Below, piece after piece: positions 8,212 through 17,280 of a stretch of DNA of 64,000 nt. The notes beneath the pieces are model-generated. The model had not been told where the DNA came from. It saw only the letters and a program-made list of their open reading frames with translations, and made no database searches. The DNA is from Pararheinheimera sp965283995 (GTDB lineage Bacteria > Pseudomonadota > Gammaproteobacteria > Enterobacterales > Alteromonadaceae), in the NCBI RefSeq assembly GCF_965283995.1, contig NZ_CBDIQG010000001.1:2294001-2358000 (forward strand), read 5' to 3'. Position 1 is the stretch's first letter, and the number at the start of each line of letters is the position of its first letter. The translations under genes were made by a program, and so were the position numbers.

Positions 8212-9669
8212 TTAATTGCGGATGGTGTCGTTACGGTTCCATAAATTCTGATGTTTCAGATAACAAAAAAACTCGTCCGGATTCCAGCATTTGGGAATGA
8301 GGTCAGTATTCACCCGCTCTTCAAAGTTCGACACCAGCTTACTTAAGATCTCGCGCAGGCGCTCTTCACTGATGCGTTCGAGCTTTTGCTGCGCGACCGG
8401 GAAATACAGATTGTTTTCGGCGCTGACCACCACATTGATGCCGAAGGTATTAAAGGTCAGATTGCGGGTGACCTGCCGGCACACCGGTTGTTCCGGTTCC
8501 AGCGGGTACAAGCCGTTGACGATGGCATATTCATAACGGTCCAGATCGCGTTTGTCCGAGTCCTTTGGAATGTAGGTGATGCCATAACCTTGCGGGAAAT
8601 AACCGGTCACGGTCAGCAGGCTTTGCACCACCGCGGCCGGATACCAGCCTTTTTCCACGCCGGCTTTAAGCAGCGGCCCGACTTTTGGCAGACTGTCGTA
8701 GCTGTAATGCTGTTTCGATGGTAAAACCACCGACGTGTAAACCTGTGGGATCTTCAGCAGGTTGCCGATGCCATCTTCCGGTGTAATGGCAGAACGCAGT
8801 AAATGCAGCGTAAAGGCCTGTTTATCCTCTTCAACCATCATAAAGAGTTCACGTTCAGCCCGTGAATTGCCAATGTACTGGTCCAGGCCCAGACCTTCCT
8901 GCAAATACAGCTGGCTTTGCGCAAAGCTGATTTGTAACAACTGCTGCCGGGTGTCGGCGGGCAAGATCCGATAAGGGTCGGCGTCACCATCTGGGCCATG
9001 CAGTAACTGTTGCACTTCAGGGTGCTGCAGGCCGATGTCTTGCAGCAGGCAAGCCATCACGAGCGGGATCTGCACTTCTTCAATAAAAGCAGATGAAGTA
9101 TCGGCCGCGGTATTTAGTGAATCTGCCACTTTGGTCAGCACATACCGATTCTTGATTTGTTGGTCGTTCAGTAATTGCTGCAACAACAACAATGCCAGAA
9201 TGGCTTTATACAAATGTTTGTGGCGTTGATTGGTCGCCGCAATATTTTTGCCGTATGTCGGCGACATCAACTGGATAGTGCCCAAGGCCCGCGCGGCGAG
9301 CTGCCGCGATTCTTCCGGCGTATCCCCCTGGACCAGTTCCACCACCTGACGCGCAATGCCTTTTAGTTGTCGGATCCGATCAATGCGATGATCCTGCTGC
9401 TGTTTCAGGCTGTCTTTCAGTTGTTGACTGGTCTCATTCAGTTTCAGTTCGAGCTTATGGCGGGCCCCTTTACTGGCATCATCCAGCCGGCGTTGCAGAT
9501 CGGTTTTTTGTTGTTGCAGCTGATCGATATTGCGTTGTTCATGGCCTTGAAAATACCAGGCCGCCTGTTCATACATCGACAGCCCTTGTGTGCTGTTATC
9601 AAAGGTCTTGCTCAGTAGTTCTTTGATAATTTTGGTGGCCGCATTTGCGCCGTACAAGGCCTGATTCAT
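8212..9669 (-). CDS. Degenerate HD-GYP-like protein, paralogue 1
   Basis: The 485-residue product has a coiled-coil-rich N-terminus (about 50-100, many Gln/Leu/Lys) and a conserved body. IPLVMACLLQDIGLQHPEV looks like the HD helix of HD-GYP phosphodiesterases with the HD pair replaced by QD. The segment from IPQVYTSVVLP through VVQSLLTVTGYFPQGYGI resembles the last part of HD-GYP domains (ADVYDALTS... lv..fl...G.yP.G). The HHE and GYP catalytic motifs are absent. A co-linear paralogue lies at 38062-39543, ending in the same CWNPDEFF...QNLWNRN pattern. It may be a c-di-GMP effector without enzyme activity. The family call is my inference from motifs. Confidence 0.6.
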   Translation of the reverse strand: MNQALYGANAATKIIKELLSKTFDNSTQGLSMYEQAAWYFQGHEQRNIDQLQQQKTDLQRRLDDASKGARHKLELKLNETSQQLKDSLKQQQDHRIDRIRQLKGIARQVVELVQGDTPEESRQLAARALGTIQLMSPTYGKNIAATNQRHKHLYKAILALLLLQQLLNDQQIKNRYVLTKVADSLNTAADTSSAFIEEVQIPLVMACLLQDIGLQHPEVQQLLHGPDGDADPYRILPADTRQQLLQISFAQSQLYLQEGLGLDQYIGNSRAERELFMMVEEDKQAFTLHLLRSAITPEDGIGNLLKIPQVYTSVVLPSKQHYSYDSLPKVGPLLKAGVEKGWYPAAVVQSLLTVTGYFPQGYGITYIPKDSDKRDLDRYEYAIVNGLYPLEPEQPVCRQVTRNLTFNTFGINVVVSAENNLYFPVAQQKLERISEERLREILSKLVSNFEERVNTDLIPKCWNPDEFFCYLKHQNLWNRNDTIRN

Positions 9670-9839
9670 GCCGGAAAATCCTTTGCCTTTTCAGGTACAG
9701 TAAAAATCCATAATGACACAACTGTAGCTGTTATTTCAGGCCCCGCCAGCGCAGCAGGCGGGTGATCTGTCCGGAAAATTAGACAAGCGGGGTTAATTTT
9801 GCTTTTCTTAAACAATTAATTAGTAAAGGAAAACGCCCA

Positions 9840-10916
9840 GTGTTTATTGCAGTGATCGGCGGTGGCATCAATGGCGTGACTTCAGCCTGGCAGCTGGCAT
9901 TGGCAGGCCATCAGGTGGAGTTGTTTGAACGCGACGGCCTGATGCAGGCGACCAGTGCGGCATCCAGTAAATTGTTGCACGGCGGCTTACGTTATCTGGA
10001 GCAAGGTGAATTCCGGCTGGTGCACGAAGCGCTGCATGAACGGCGCTGGTGGATCAAAAAAGCACCGCATCTGACCCGGCGTTTGCCGATCCTGTATCCC
10101 ATCTACCGCAGTGGCCGGCGGCCGCGCTGGCAACTAAAAATCGGTCTGTGGCTATACGATCTGCTATCAGGGCGCAAAGGGATTGGCCGGCATCGCTGGC
10201 TCAATGCTCAGCAGACATTACGCTGTAGTCCTGACTTGCAGCCGGCTGGTTTACTCGGCGCTTTTTTGTTTTTTGACGGCCAGATGGACGACCAGCAGCT
10301 GGGGCTTTGGGTGGCGCAACAGGCCCGTCAGCAGGGTGTTCGGATCCACGACCATTGTCCGGTACTGGCGTTACAGGCCGATGGTCAGTTGCAGCTTGCC
10401 AGCGGTGAATGGCGTCAGTTTGACCGTGTGATTAATGTCGCCGGTCCCTGGGCCAACCAGCTACTGCAACAATCAGCATTACCGGTGCAACAGGCGCTGG
10501 ATCTGGTGCGCGGCAGTCATTTATTGCTGCCGCCGTTGTGCCGCTATGGTCATATGCTGGAAGTGCCGGGCGAAGCGCGGATTGTGTTTGTATTACCGTT
10601 TAAAGGTCAGACGCTGCTGGGCACCACCGAAGTGCGGCAACAACTCAGTGAGCCTATTCAGTGCAGCGATGCAGAACGCAGCTATCTGTTACGGCTGTAT
10701 AACCATTATTTTGTCACGCGGCGTTTTGACAGTGACATTCAGCGTGAATTTGCCGGTGTCAGACCATTACTTGCCGGCGCCGATGACGCCAGCAAAGCCA
10801 GTCGCGAATATGCAATGCATTGGCAACAAGCGATCCTGACGGTCAATGGCGGCAAGTGGACAACGGCGCGGGCTTTAGCAAAACAAGTCGTCGCGCAAGT
10901 GCAGGGCGGGGTTTGA
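9840..10916 (+). CDS. GlpD-like FAD-dependent oxidoreductase, short form
   Basis: The 358-residue protein starts with GTG (AAAGGA nine bases upstream). The N-terminal VIGGGINGVTSAWQLALAGH is the FAD-binding dinucleotide fold, SSKLLHGGLRYLE is the glycerol-3-phosphate dehydrogenase signature, and FVLPFKGQTLLGTTE and NGGKWTTAR match GlpD. E. coli GlpD is about 500 residues; this one lacks the C-terminal helical cap. It probably oxidises glycerol 3-phosphate or a related hydroxy acid at the inner membrane and passes electrons to quinone. It stands alone, convergent with argA and divergent from the HD-GYP-like gene. Confidence 0.8.
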   Translation: MFIAVIGGGINGVTSAWQLALAGHQVELFERDGLMQATSAASSKLLHGGLRYLEQGEFRLVHEALHERRWWIKKAPHLTRRLPILYPIYRSGRRPRWQLKIGLWLYDLLSGRKGIGRHRWLNAQQTLRCSPDLQPAGLLGAFLFFDGQMDDQQLGLWVAQQARQQGVRIHDHCPVLALQADGQLQLASGEWRQFDRVINVAGPWANQLLQQSALPVQQALDLVRGSHLLLPPLCRYGHMLEVPGEARIVFVLPFKGQTLLGTTEVRQQLSEPIQCSDAERSYLLRLYNHYFVTRRFDSDIQREFAGVRPLLAGADDASKASREYAMHWQQAILTVNGGKWTTARALAKQVVAQVQGGV

Positions 10917-10949
10917 TTGTTGCCCTGCGCATCATAGCGTTGGCAAAAA

Positions 10950-12272
10950 TCAGGTTAAATCCAGAGCGAGGATTTTGGAGCGGCGCTGATAGTTATACAG
11001 CTGCTGCTTTTTGGCTGGTAAATCGGCGACGTCTTTCAGTTCGAAGCCGTGTTCGAGGAACCAGTGGATGCTACGTGTCGTCAGCGCAAACAAGGTGTAG
11101 TACTTACGCTGGCGGGCGAGGCTGATAATGTGTTTCAGCAGCAGGCTGCCGCGGTCAGCATCGCGGTAGTTCGGGTGCACCGCCAGACAGGCAAATTCAC
11201 CAACATTCTCTTCCGGAAACGGATACAAAGCCGCGCAGCCAATCACCAGACCGTCGCGTTCAATCACCACAAACTGGTCGATTTCCATTTCCAACTGCTC
11301 GCGGGAGCGGCGTACCAGCAAGCCTTGCTGTTCCAGCGGCCGGATCAGATCCAAAATCCCACCGATATCATTGATCGTAGCCAGACGCAGGCGTTCGGCC
11401 GCTTCAGTGACGATTTGAGTACCGATACCATCACGCGAGAACAGCTCCTGTAACAGTGCGCCGTTCATCGTGCTGCTGACCAGGTGACAACGTGACACAC
11501 CGGCGCGGCTAGCGGTGATAGCCGCATGCAGGAACGCCAATGTTGATGTACAGGCGCGTTGGCCACGCTCCAGGTCTGTCAGCGTACTTTCGGCAAAATT
11601 AGGCATTAATTCAGCAATAATTTCGCCATCTTCGTCAATGATGCCGCCATCGTCGCTGAAGCCAATCATTTTGTCGGCTTTTAATTTGATCGCAACCTGA
11701 GTCGCAATTTCTTCGGCGGTCAGGTTAAAACTCTCGCCGGTGACTGAGGCCGCAATCGGCCCCATCAGCACAATACAGTTCTGGTCGAGCTGGCGGCGAA
11801 TACCGGCGACGTCGATACGGCGCACTTTCCCGCTGTGGAAATAATCGACACCTTCGTCCACGCCCAATGGTTGTGCGATGACAAAGTTGCCACTGACCAC
11901 GTTGATTTGCGCATTGTGCATCGGCGTATTGGACAAACTCATCGACAGCCGTGCCGTAATATCCAGTTGCAGCGCGCCGGCGATTTGCTTAATCAGCTGA
12001 AATGAATCGTCGTCAGTGACTCGGATACGGTTGTGATAATGCGCGGTCAGGCCGGCCTGCGTCAGCGCATCATTGATTTGCGGCCGCGCACCATATACCA
12101 GCACAATTTTAATACCCAGCGTATTAAGCAGAGCGATATCATTGATAATACTGCGAAAACCAGGTTGCGTAATGGCTTCACCGCCCAGCATCACCACAAA
12201 GGTTTTGCCGCGGTGCGCATTGACATAAGGGGCCGACTGGCGGAATCCATCAACAAGTTCAGTAGTACGCAC
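10950..12272 (-). CDS. argA: N-acetylglutamate synthase
   Basis: ArgA acetylates glutamate from acetyl-CoA, the first step of arginine synthesis. The 440-residue protein has an amino-acid-kinase-like N-domain (GKTFVVMLGGEAI, the arginine-binding half in classical ArgA) and a C-terminal GNAT acetyltransferase domain (GEFACLAVHPNYRDADRGSLLLKHI). The start is GTG at 12272, which aligns with E. coli ArgA (KTELVEGFR...). AGGA lies somewhat far upstream (12 bases). Classical ArgA is inhibited by arginine. Confidence 0.95.
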   Translation of the reverse strand: MRTTELVDGFRQSAPYVNAHRGKTFVVMLGGEAITQPGFRSIINDIALLNTLGIKIVLVYGARPQINDALTQAGLTAHYHNRIRVTDDDSFQLIKQIAGALQLDITARLSMSLSNTPMHNAQINVVSGNFVIAQPLGVDEGVDYFHSGKVRRIDVAGIRRQLDQNCIVLMGPIAASVTGESFNLTAEEIATQVAIKLKADKMIGFSDDGGIIDEDGEIIAELMPNFAESTLTDLERGQRACTSTLAFLHAAITASRAGVSRCHLVSSTMNGALLQELFSRDGIGTQIVTEAAERLRLATINDIGGILDLIRPLEQQGLLVRRSREQLEMEIDQFVVIERDGLVIGCAALYPFPEENVGEFACLAVHPNYRDADRGSLLLKHIISLARQRKYYTLFALTTRSIHWFLEHGFELKDVADLPAKKQQLYNYQRRSKILALDLT

Positions 12273-12444
12273 GCTCTGTTTGTGTCCTTCTGTGAAAGTG
12301 GCTCAGTGCAGCTGAGCTCAGTCATAAGCGCTTTGTATGACAGCGATATGACTGGTTGCAGTATAACTGTCAGTCCGCAGTTTGCTGAACGCAGACGGCG
12401 GGAACTGAGCAGGATAGGAATTGGCGCGTACTTTAATAGAAAAG

Positions 12445-12458
12445 TGGATAAATATCCA
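12445..12458. promoter_or_regulatory. Palindrome upstream of argA
   Basis: TGGATA-AA-TATCCA is a 6-bp inverted repeat about 170 bp upstream of the argA start, inside the 363-bp gap 12273-12635. ArgR boxes are AT-rich palindromes of similar size, but this one does not match the usual TGAAT/ATTCA arms. The rest of the gap holds the LPMO terminator and no gene I can support. Confidence 0.25.
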
Positions 12459-12591
12459 ACAATTATTTGGCTGGTTTTTACTGTAGCAAAGCTGTAAGAC
12501 TAAAGCATTGATTAAGCTAAAAATGTATTCACTCTCTGGGCTTTCAGTTAATCTGATTGAAATATTATCCACAAAATCAGCATATCCATCT

Positions 12592-12618
12592 AAAAGGCAG
12601 GCGCATCCCTGCGCCTGC
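12592..12618 (-). terminator. Intrinsic terminator of the chitin operon
   Basis: On the minus strand a perfect 9-bp stem GCAGGCGCA/TGCGCCTGC with loop GGGA is followed by CTTTTAGA, 18 bp after the LPMO stop. Confidence 0.75.
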
Positions 12619-12635
12619 GTCGCAAAACTGCGTGA

Positions 12636-13835
12636 TCAGGCGCTGCTACTGAAGCTACAGACAAACTGCCAGCTGCCGTCACTGCCGGGTTTACTCTGAG
12701 TCCACCATTTAGCCTGATACAACTTACCGGCATCAGACATGTAGTCGCCGCTGGCGGCAAAACTCGGTCTGTTGGCTACATCTTTGCGTGGCCAGTTCGG
12801 CCAGGCCGAGATTTTCGCCGGATCAATGCCGCCACAAGTCTGGCCGGTTTGCGCTGGTTTTAAGTCGAGATTGGCATAACCGGTGGCACTTTTCAGATAT
12901 AACCGGTTGCTGCCGATCGGTTGCTGCAGGCTGATCTGACCGTTGTTGAGTACCCCGATCTGCAGCAGGTCGCTATGGACTGCATTGACCTGTTGGGCCA
13001 GCTCCCAGGCCCATTGCTGGCCGGTCTGATTGGCACTGCTGATCAGCAGGGATTTTTGCAGCAGTTCCTGACCGTTGCTATCAAACACCCGCAATAACGC
13101 GGTTTCTCCGGGGCTGCCAAGCTGAGTCGCGCTTAAATAAGCGCCTTTGTCATACCAATTGCCGCTACCACTGTCGCCATTGCTGAACTGCAGATCAGAG
13201 CAATTGTAAAAGCCTTCTCCGACTACATCCTGGCGTTGCCAGCGGGTATACAACACGGCATTACCGCTGCGGTTCTTTGGCAACGGTACGTCGATTTCGT
13301 AATAACCACTGACGGCCGGCACGTCGGTTTGCTGATGGATAAGCGTTAGCTGCTCCCAGCTGAGCTGCGCGCTGGCCGCATCAAAACCCGGATTGGACAG
13401 ATAGAACTGCCAGAAGCTGGGATTATGCGGCGTGGTGGCGCGAAAACGCAGACGAAGCTGTGGCGTGGTTTTCAAATCAATCACTGTGCGCTGCCAGTGT
13501 GCGGACGGCACATCCATGCCGGATTTGCGGCTGTCGCCACCGGCGCACAACAAACCATTTTTTACTGCAGCGCGCACTGCCGTTTGGTTGTGATAATCCG
13601 GCACATTGGTTGAATATTCATGGTGTTGCGTCAGTGCATAACCGCCGGATTGTTGATAAGCCGCACGGCAGGCCAGATTCGGAATGCCTGAGCCATCGGC
13701 CGGCCACCAGTAGCCGCCGTCGTCTTTACAGATTTGCTGGCGGGCTTTGGGGTATTCGACATATCCATGGGCTTGTGCCGCTTGAGCGACCAGCAGCAAC
13801 AGCAGCGCGCTGGCGCCTGTATAGAACTTGTTCAT
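12636..13835 (-). CDS. AA10 lytic polysaccharide monooxygenase with chitin-binding module
   Basis: This secreted copper enzyme cleaves crystalline chitin oxidatively. A 22-residue signal peptide ends AQAAQA, exposing His23 (HGYVEYP), the N-terminal copper ligand; the second ligand is His113 in PSAHWQ. AA10 spans about 23-210 (NPSFWQFYLS, VLYTRWQRQD, GFYNCSDLQF), a GbpA-like middle domain follows, and a CBM5/12 module with AWPNWPR, KLYQAKWWTQ and GSWQFVC closes the protein. It is downstream of the GH18 chitinase in the same orientation, AGGAG precedes the start, and both proteins end in near-identical CBM5/12 modules. The two enzymes probably act together on chitin. Confidence 0.93.
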   Translation of the reverse strand: MNKFYTGASALLLLLVAQAAQAHGYVEYPKARQQICKDDGGYWWPADGSGIPNLACRAAYQQSGGYALTQHHEYSTNVPDYHNQTAVRAAVKNGLLCAGGDSRKSGMDVPSAHWQRTVIDLKTTPQLRLRFRATTPHNPSFWQFYLSNPGFDAASAQLSWEQLTLIHQQTDVPAVSGYYEIDVPLPKNRSGNAVLYTRWQRQDVVGEGFYNCSDLQFSNGDSGSGNWYDKGAYLSATQLGSPGETALLRVFDSNGQELLQKSLLISSANQTGQQWAWELAQQVNAVHSDLLQIGVLNNGQISLQQPIGSNRLYLKSATGYANLDLKPAQTGQTCGGIDPAKISAWPNWPRKDVANRPSFAASGDYMSDAGKLYQAKWWTQSKPGSDGSWQFVCSFSSSA

Positions 13836-13853
13836 CAGATGTTCTCCTGAAAT

Positions 13854-13877
13854 GACAGACCGTTGCGGCGGTCTGTC
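13854..13877 (-). other. Intercistronic hairpin between chitinase and LPMO
   Basis: A perfect 9-bp stem GACAGACCG/CGGTCTGTC with a 6-nt loop lies between the chitinase stop and the LPMO ribosome-binding site. There is no T-tract, so it is more likely an mRNA stability or processing element than a terminator. Confidence 0.5.
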
Positions 13878-13898
13878 GGTTGGGGATCAAAGGTTGGG

Positions 13899-16800
13899 TC
13901 AGGCCTTGTTGCAGACAAAAGTCCAGCTGCTGTCGGAACCAGGCACGGCCTGGGTCCACCAGTTGGCTTTATAAACTTTGCCCTGATAGCGCAGATAGTC
14001 GCCGCCGGCTGCATAGGTGCCGCGTGGCCAGTTTGGATAGTCATTGACGGTGGCAGGCACGCCGGCACAACTGCCGCCGTTGTCGCCGCCACCGTTGCCA
14101 TTTCCGGAGATAGCGCCGGCAGGCAATTGTGGATATTCCTGCTTCAGTGCAAAGCTCTGGCTGCCGACGCTGACGCGCCAGTTCGATGGCATTGGGATCG
14201 GCAGGTAATAGTTCAGCGTGATGCTAGTGCTGGCGTTTGCTGCCAGCGGGCTGTGTGTCGGCAGCGTCAGCTCGACGCGGTGGAAGTCCTGCTGGATGCC
14301 ACCGATGTTATTGCCACTGCTGTTGCGGCCGCTTTGTATGACCTTAGTGCCATAACCGCTTTGATCGCTGAAGTTGTCACCGCTGGCGGTTGGCACGTCA
14401 AAGCTGATCTTGGCGCCGCCCGGAATCGTCTGGCCCGATTTGTTGCTCAGCGTCAGCTTTGGATTGATCGGATAGTTGGCATCACCAAGCTTAAAGCCGT
14501 CGATTTTAACCTGCAGGTCCAGACTTTGTGCCGGCAGCGGTTTCGGGTCGCGTTTATTGCCATAAGGTGCCGCAGTTTTAAAGGTTTGGTAGAAGATGCT
14601 GGTCAGGTCGGAACCCATGCCATATTCGGCTTTGGCCGCGTCATAGCCGTAGTCGCCGGCCAATTCCCAGAACATCACACCACCGATGCCCCTGTTGACG
14701 ATGTAGTTGGCTTTTTGCTGAATACTTTCTTCATCTTCAACCGACAAAAACACTTTTTTCGTGTCGTTCCACAGCCAGGTGGCGACCAGCGTCGGGTCGT
14801 ATTGCGGCTGGTAGACACCGGTCAGGCGGTCGGTTGGATCTGTCGCCGGGTCCAGACCATAAGCGGCGGCATAAGAGCCGGCTTTGCCAAGCTGCAGGTT
14901 GCGCGTATGCCACAGCGGATTAGAACCGGCCGGCACTTCCGCGCCGAGGCTGTTTTTGTCATGCCACAGATTGTCGATGCCAACAGCACCGGCGCCACAC
15001 TGGTTTTGTGGTGAACCACCGGTACCTGGTGGGCACTGGTTTTGATTCGGCTGCGCCGCTTTGCCCCATAAGCCTTTAGTGCCGCCACTGACATTCTGCC
15101 AGCCGCGGCTGTAATAGGGCACGCCGATATTGACGCGGCCGGCCTGCATAGCGCCGCGGAAATAATGATAAGCCCAGTCAGTATTCAGGTATCCGAGGCC
15201 CTGATACTGCGCGCTTTGATAGTAGTTCCACACCAGCAATTCACTGTCACGGCCATCGTCAAACAGCGCGGCGTTCGGGCCGACATGCTGGTTCCAGGCA
15301 CCGTGCAGGTCATAGCTCATGATATTGACGTAGTCGAGATACTGCGTGACCGGGAACACTTCCATGCCGCGCAGCAGATAGCCACTCGATGGCGAGGCGA
15401 TGGTCAGTAAATAGTGTTTACCGTCGGCGACAGCGGCAGCGTCGAGTTTTTCCCGCAGCGTTTTCATCAGCACCTGATAAGACTCCATCAGACCGGCGCG
15501 TCGGGCGTTGGAGATGGCAAAATCATCCGGATTGCCGGAGTCTTTCATGCTGGACGGATATTCGTAGTCGATGTCGGCGCCGTCAAAGCCATAAGTGCGC
15601 AGGAAGCTGACCACCGAGTCGGCAAAGGTGTTAATGCCGGCCACATTCACCGAGTTATCAGCATTGGTGGTCATGGTATAGAAACCGCCGCTGGCGATAC
15701 GGTTGCCGTTGTCAGCAAAATAACCACCGGTTTCGGCCCAGCCACCAATCGACACCAGGGTTTTCACGCCCGGATGCTGTTTTTTAAATTTATTCAGTTG
15801 GTTGAAATGGCCTTTGTAGCTGAACTGCGGGTCCATTTCCGCACCGGCCACGCCAGGCCATTCCATATTGGTGGCGGCATTGTCGGGGGCCTGCGGGTTG
15901 CCAATCGACACTTTGTGTTGGGCGTCGACATGGGCAAAGGCGTAGTTCAGATGCGTCACTTTGTCCCACGGAATGTTATGGGCCAAATAGGCCGGCTGGC
16001 CATTTTTACCGGTGCGCCAGCTGGTGAAATAACCAATGATCCGGCGTGGATGGTCAGCGCCCATTTTCTCGCGCCCCTGCTGGTCGTAGATGGTGCAATA
16101 AGGCACATCCAGCCCCGGCGTCTGGTACAGACCATCAGGCCGGCAGGCGGCGTGGCCGGTTTGGCTGCTACTGACACTGAACTGAATACTGGTTTGGTTT
16201 TGCGCGCCGAGATTATCAATCACCCGCACAGTCAGTTGCTGATTGCCGGTGACAGCGGTCCAGCTGCTGTTGTAAGGGGCCGCGGTTTTTTCCGCAATCA
16301 CAGTGCCGTTTAACACAAACTGCACTTTGGCAACGCTGCCATCGGCATCGCTGGCGTTGGCACTGAATAAGACAGTTTCACCGGTATTCAGGTTGGCATT
16401 GTTGGCTGGTGCTGTGATGCTGACTGTTGGCAGTTGATTCGTGCCGGCGCTGACGCTGAAACTGACCGGCGCCGTCTGGCTGCTGGTCGCTTTGTCGTCG
16501 GTCGCTTTGGCATAGACGCTGTGATTGCCGGCAACAGCCGTCCAGTTCAGGCTGTATGGCGCGCTGTTGTCGCTGCCGGCCAGTTGATTATCGACATAAA
16601 ACTCCACTTTACTGACGCTGCCATCGGCATCGCTGGCGTTGGCGCTCAGCGTCACCACGGTGCCGGCGCTATGGCTGCTGCCTGCCGCAGGCGCAGTCAG
16701 GCTGACTTGTGGCGGCTGATTTGCCACCACGCCTTCGCAGTCGCCTTGTTTGGTCCATTCCTGATACGGATTGGCATACTGCGCCGGGTTTTTATTCTGA

Positions 16801-16982
16801 TTCCACCAGTTAGCCTTATAGGCCTTTTGTTCATGCTGGACTGTCGAGCCGCCATTGTAAGCTTTACTGGCGAGCCAGCTTTCCAGGTTGGTACAGCTGA
16901 CAGTAGCTGCCTGTAGCTGCGTGCAATAAAGTACGCCGCACAACCAGCCGAGTCGGCGAGCCGTGATCAATTGAGTTTGCAT
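13899..16982 (-). CDS. Multidomain GH18 chitinase
   Basis: The 1027-residue secreted enzyme hydrolyses chitin. I chose the ATG at 16982 (MQTQLITARRLG...) because AGGA lies seven bases upstream and a signal peptide ending LQAA follows. In order: an N-terminal CBM5/12 module (KAYKANWWNQ), two bacterial Ig-like domains (each with SLTAPA or SITAPA, NASDADGSV), the GH18 barrel with SIGGWAE and DGADIDYEYP (proton donor E474), a chitinase C-terminal domain of the LDLQVKIDGFKLG type, and a final CBM5/12 (NWPRGTY, KVYKANWWTQ). It heads an operon with the AA10 LPMO 63 bp downstream. Long open frames on the opposite strand are shadows. Confidence 0.96.
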   Translation of the reverse strand: MQTQLITARRLGWLCGVLYCTQLQAATVSCTNLESWLASKAYNGGSTVQHEQKAYKANWWNQNKNPAQYANPYQEWTKQGDCEGVVANQPPQVSLTAPAAGSSHSAGTVVTLSANASDADGSVSKVEFYVDNQLAGSDNSAPYSLNWTAVAGNHSVYAKATDDKATSSQTAPVSFSVSAGTNQLPTVSITAPANNANLNTGETVLFSANASDADGSVAKVQFVLNGTVIAEKTAAPYNSSWTAVTGNQQLTVRVIDNLGAQNQTSIQFSVSSSQTGHAACRPDGLYQTPGLDVPYCTIYDQQGREKMGADHPRRIIGYFTSWRTGKNGQPAYLAHNIPWDKVTHLNYAFAHVDAQHKVSIGNPQAPDNAATNMEWPGVAGAEMDPQFSYKGHFNQLNKFKKQHPGVKTLVSIGGWAETGGYFADNGNRIASGGFYTMTTNADNSVNVAGINTFADSVVSFLRTYGFDGADIDYEYPSSMKDSGNPDDFAISNARRAGLMESYQVLMKTLREKLDAAAVADGKHYLLTIASPSSGYLLRGMEVFPVTQYLDYVNIMSYDLHGAWNQHVGPNAALFDDGRDSELLVWNYYQSAQYQGLGYLNTDWAYHYFRGAMQAGRVNIGVPYYSRGWQNVSGGTKGLWGKAAQPNQNQCPPGTGGSPQNQCGAGAVGIDNLWHDKNSLGAEVPAGSNPLWHTRNLQLGKAGSYAAAYGLDPATDPTDRLTGVYQPQYDPTLVATWLWNDTKKVFLSVEDEESIQQKANYIVNRGIGGVMFWELAGDYGYDAAKAEYGMGSDLTSIFYQTFKTAAPYGNKRDPKPLPAQSLDLQVKIDGFKLGDANYPINPKLTLSNKSGQTIPGGAKISFDVPTASGDNFSDQSGYGTKVIQSGRNSSGNNIGGIQQDFHRVELTLPTHSPLAANASTSITLNYYLPIPMPSNWRVSVGSQSFALKQEYPQLPAGAISGNGNGGGDNGGSCAGVPATVNDYPNWPRGTYAAGGDYLRYQGKVYKANWWTQAVPGSDSSWTFVCNKA

Positions 16983-17230
16983 ATCAAGTCCTGCCTGTTG
17001 ATTTAGATTTATTTTGTTTTCAGTAGCATGACGGGCGTTGGGGTGCTTTTTCACTGAATCCCTGTGCTGCACTGATCCTTGTGTGCGCTGTCCATGGAAG
17101 AGTGCCTGTTTTGCTGCCATCAAGATGAAACAAATGACAGCGTTGTCAAAATCAGCTTTCAGACAAGAATGTGATTTTTATCTGATTAATTTTTGATATC
17201 AGGGCAGGTGTGTGATTTGCTTACTTTTTT

Positions 17231-17262
17231 GCCGTTTAAGCAAACGGCTGCAGGGCAGCCGT
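17231..17262 (-). other. Overlapping alternative hairpins downstream of ygiC
   Basis: GCCGTTT-AAGC-AAACGGC (17231-17248) and ACGGCTGC-AGG-GCAGCCGT (17244-17262) share the central ACGGC and cannot form together. They lie just after the stop of the YgiC-like gene and upstream of the chitinase. Either may serve as its terminator, although the T-tract is poor. The rest of the 298-bp gap 16983-17280 is AT-rich and should hold the chitinase promoter. Confidence 0.4.
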
Positions 17263-17280
17263 CGCGGGCATGGACCGGAT

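Noticed and set aside
12300..12340. CTGAGCTCAG palindrome upstream of argA as an ArgR box
   Set aside because: It lacks the AT-rich TGAAT/ATTCA-type arms of ArgR sites.
13863..16313. Long plus-strand open frames of 383 and 299 codons opposite the chitinase
   Set aside because: They lie antisense to a well-supported multidomain chitinase, have no recognisable family or ribosome-binding site, and their valine/alanine/arginine-rich content is what opposite-strand frames of GC-biased genes give.
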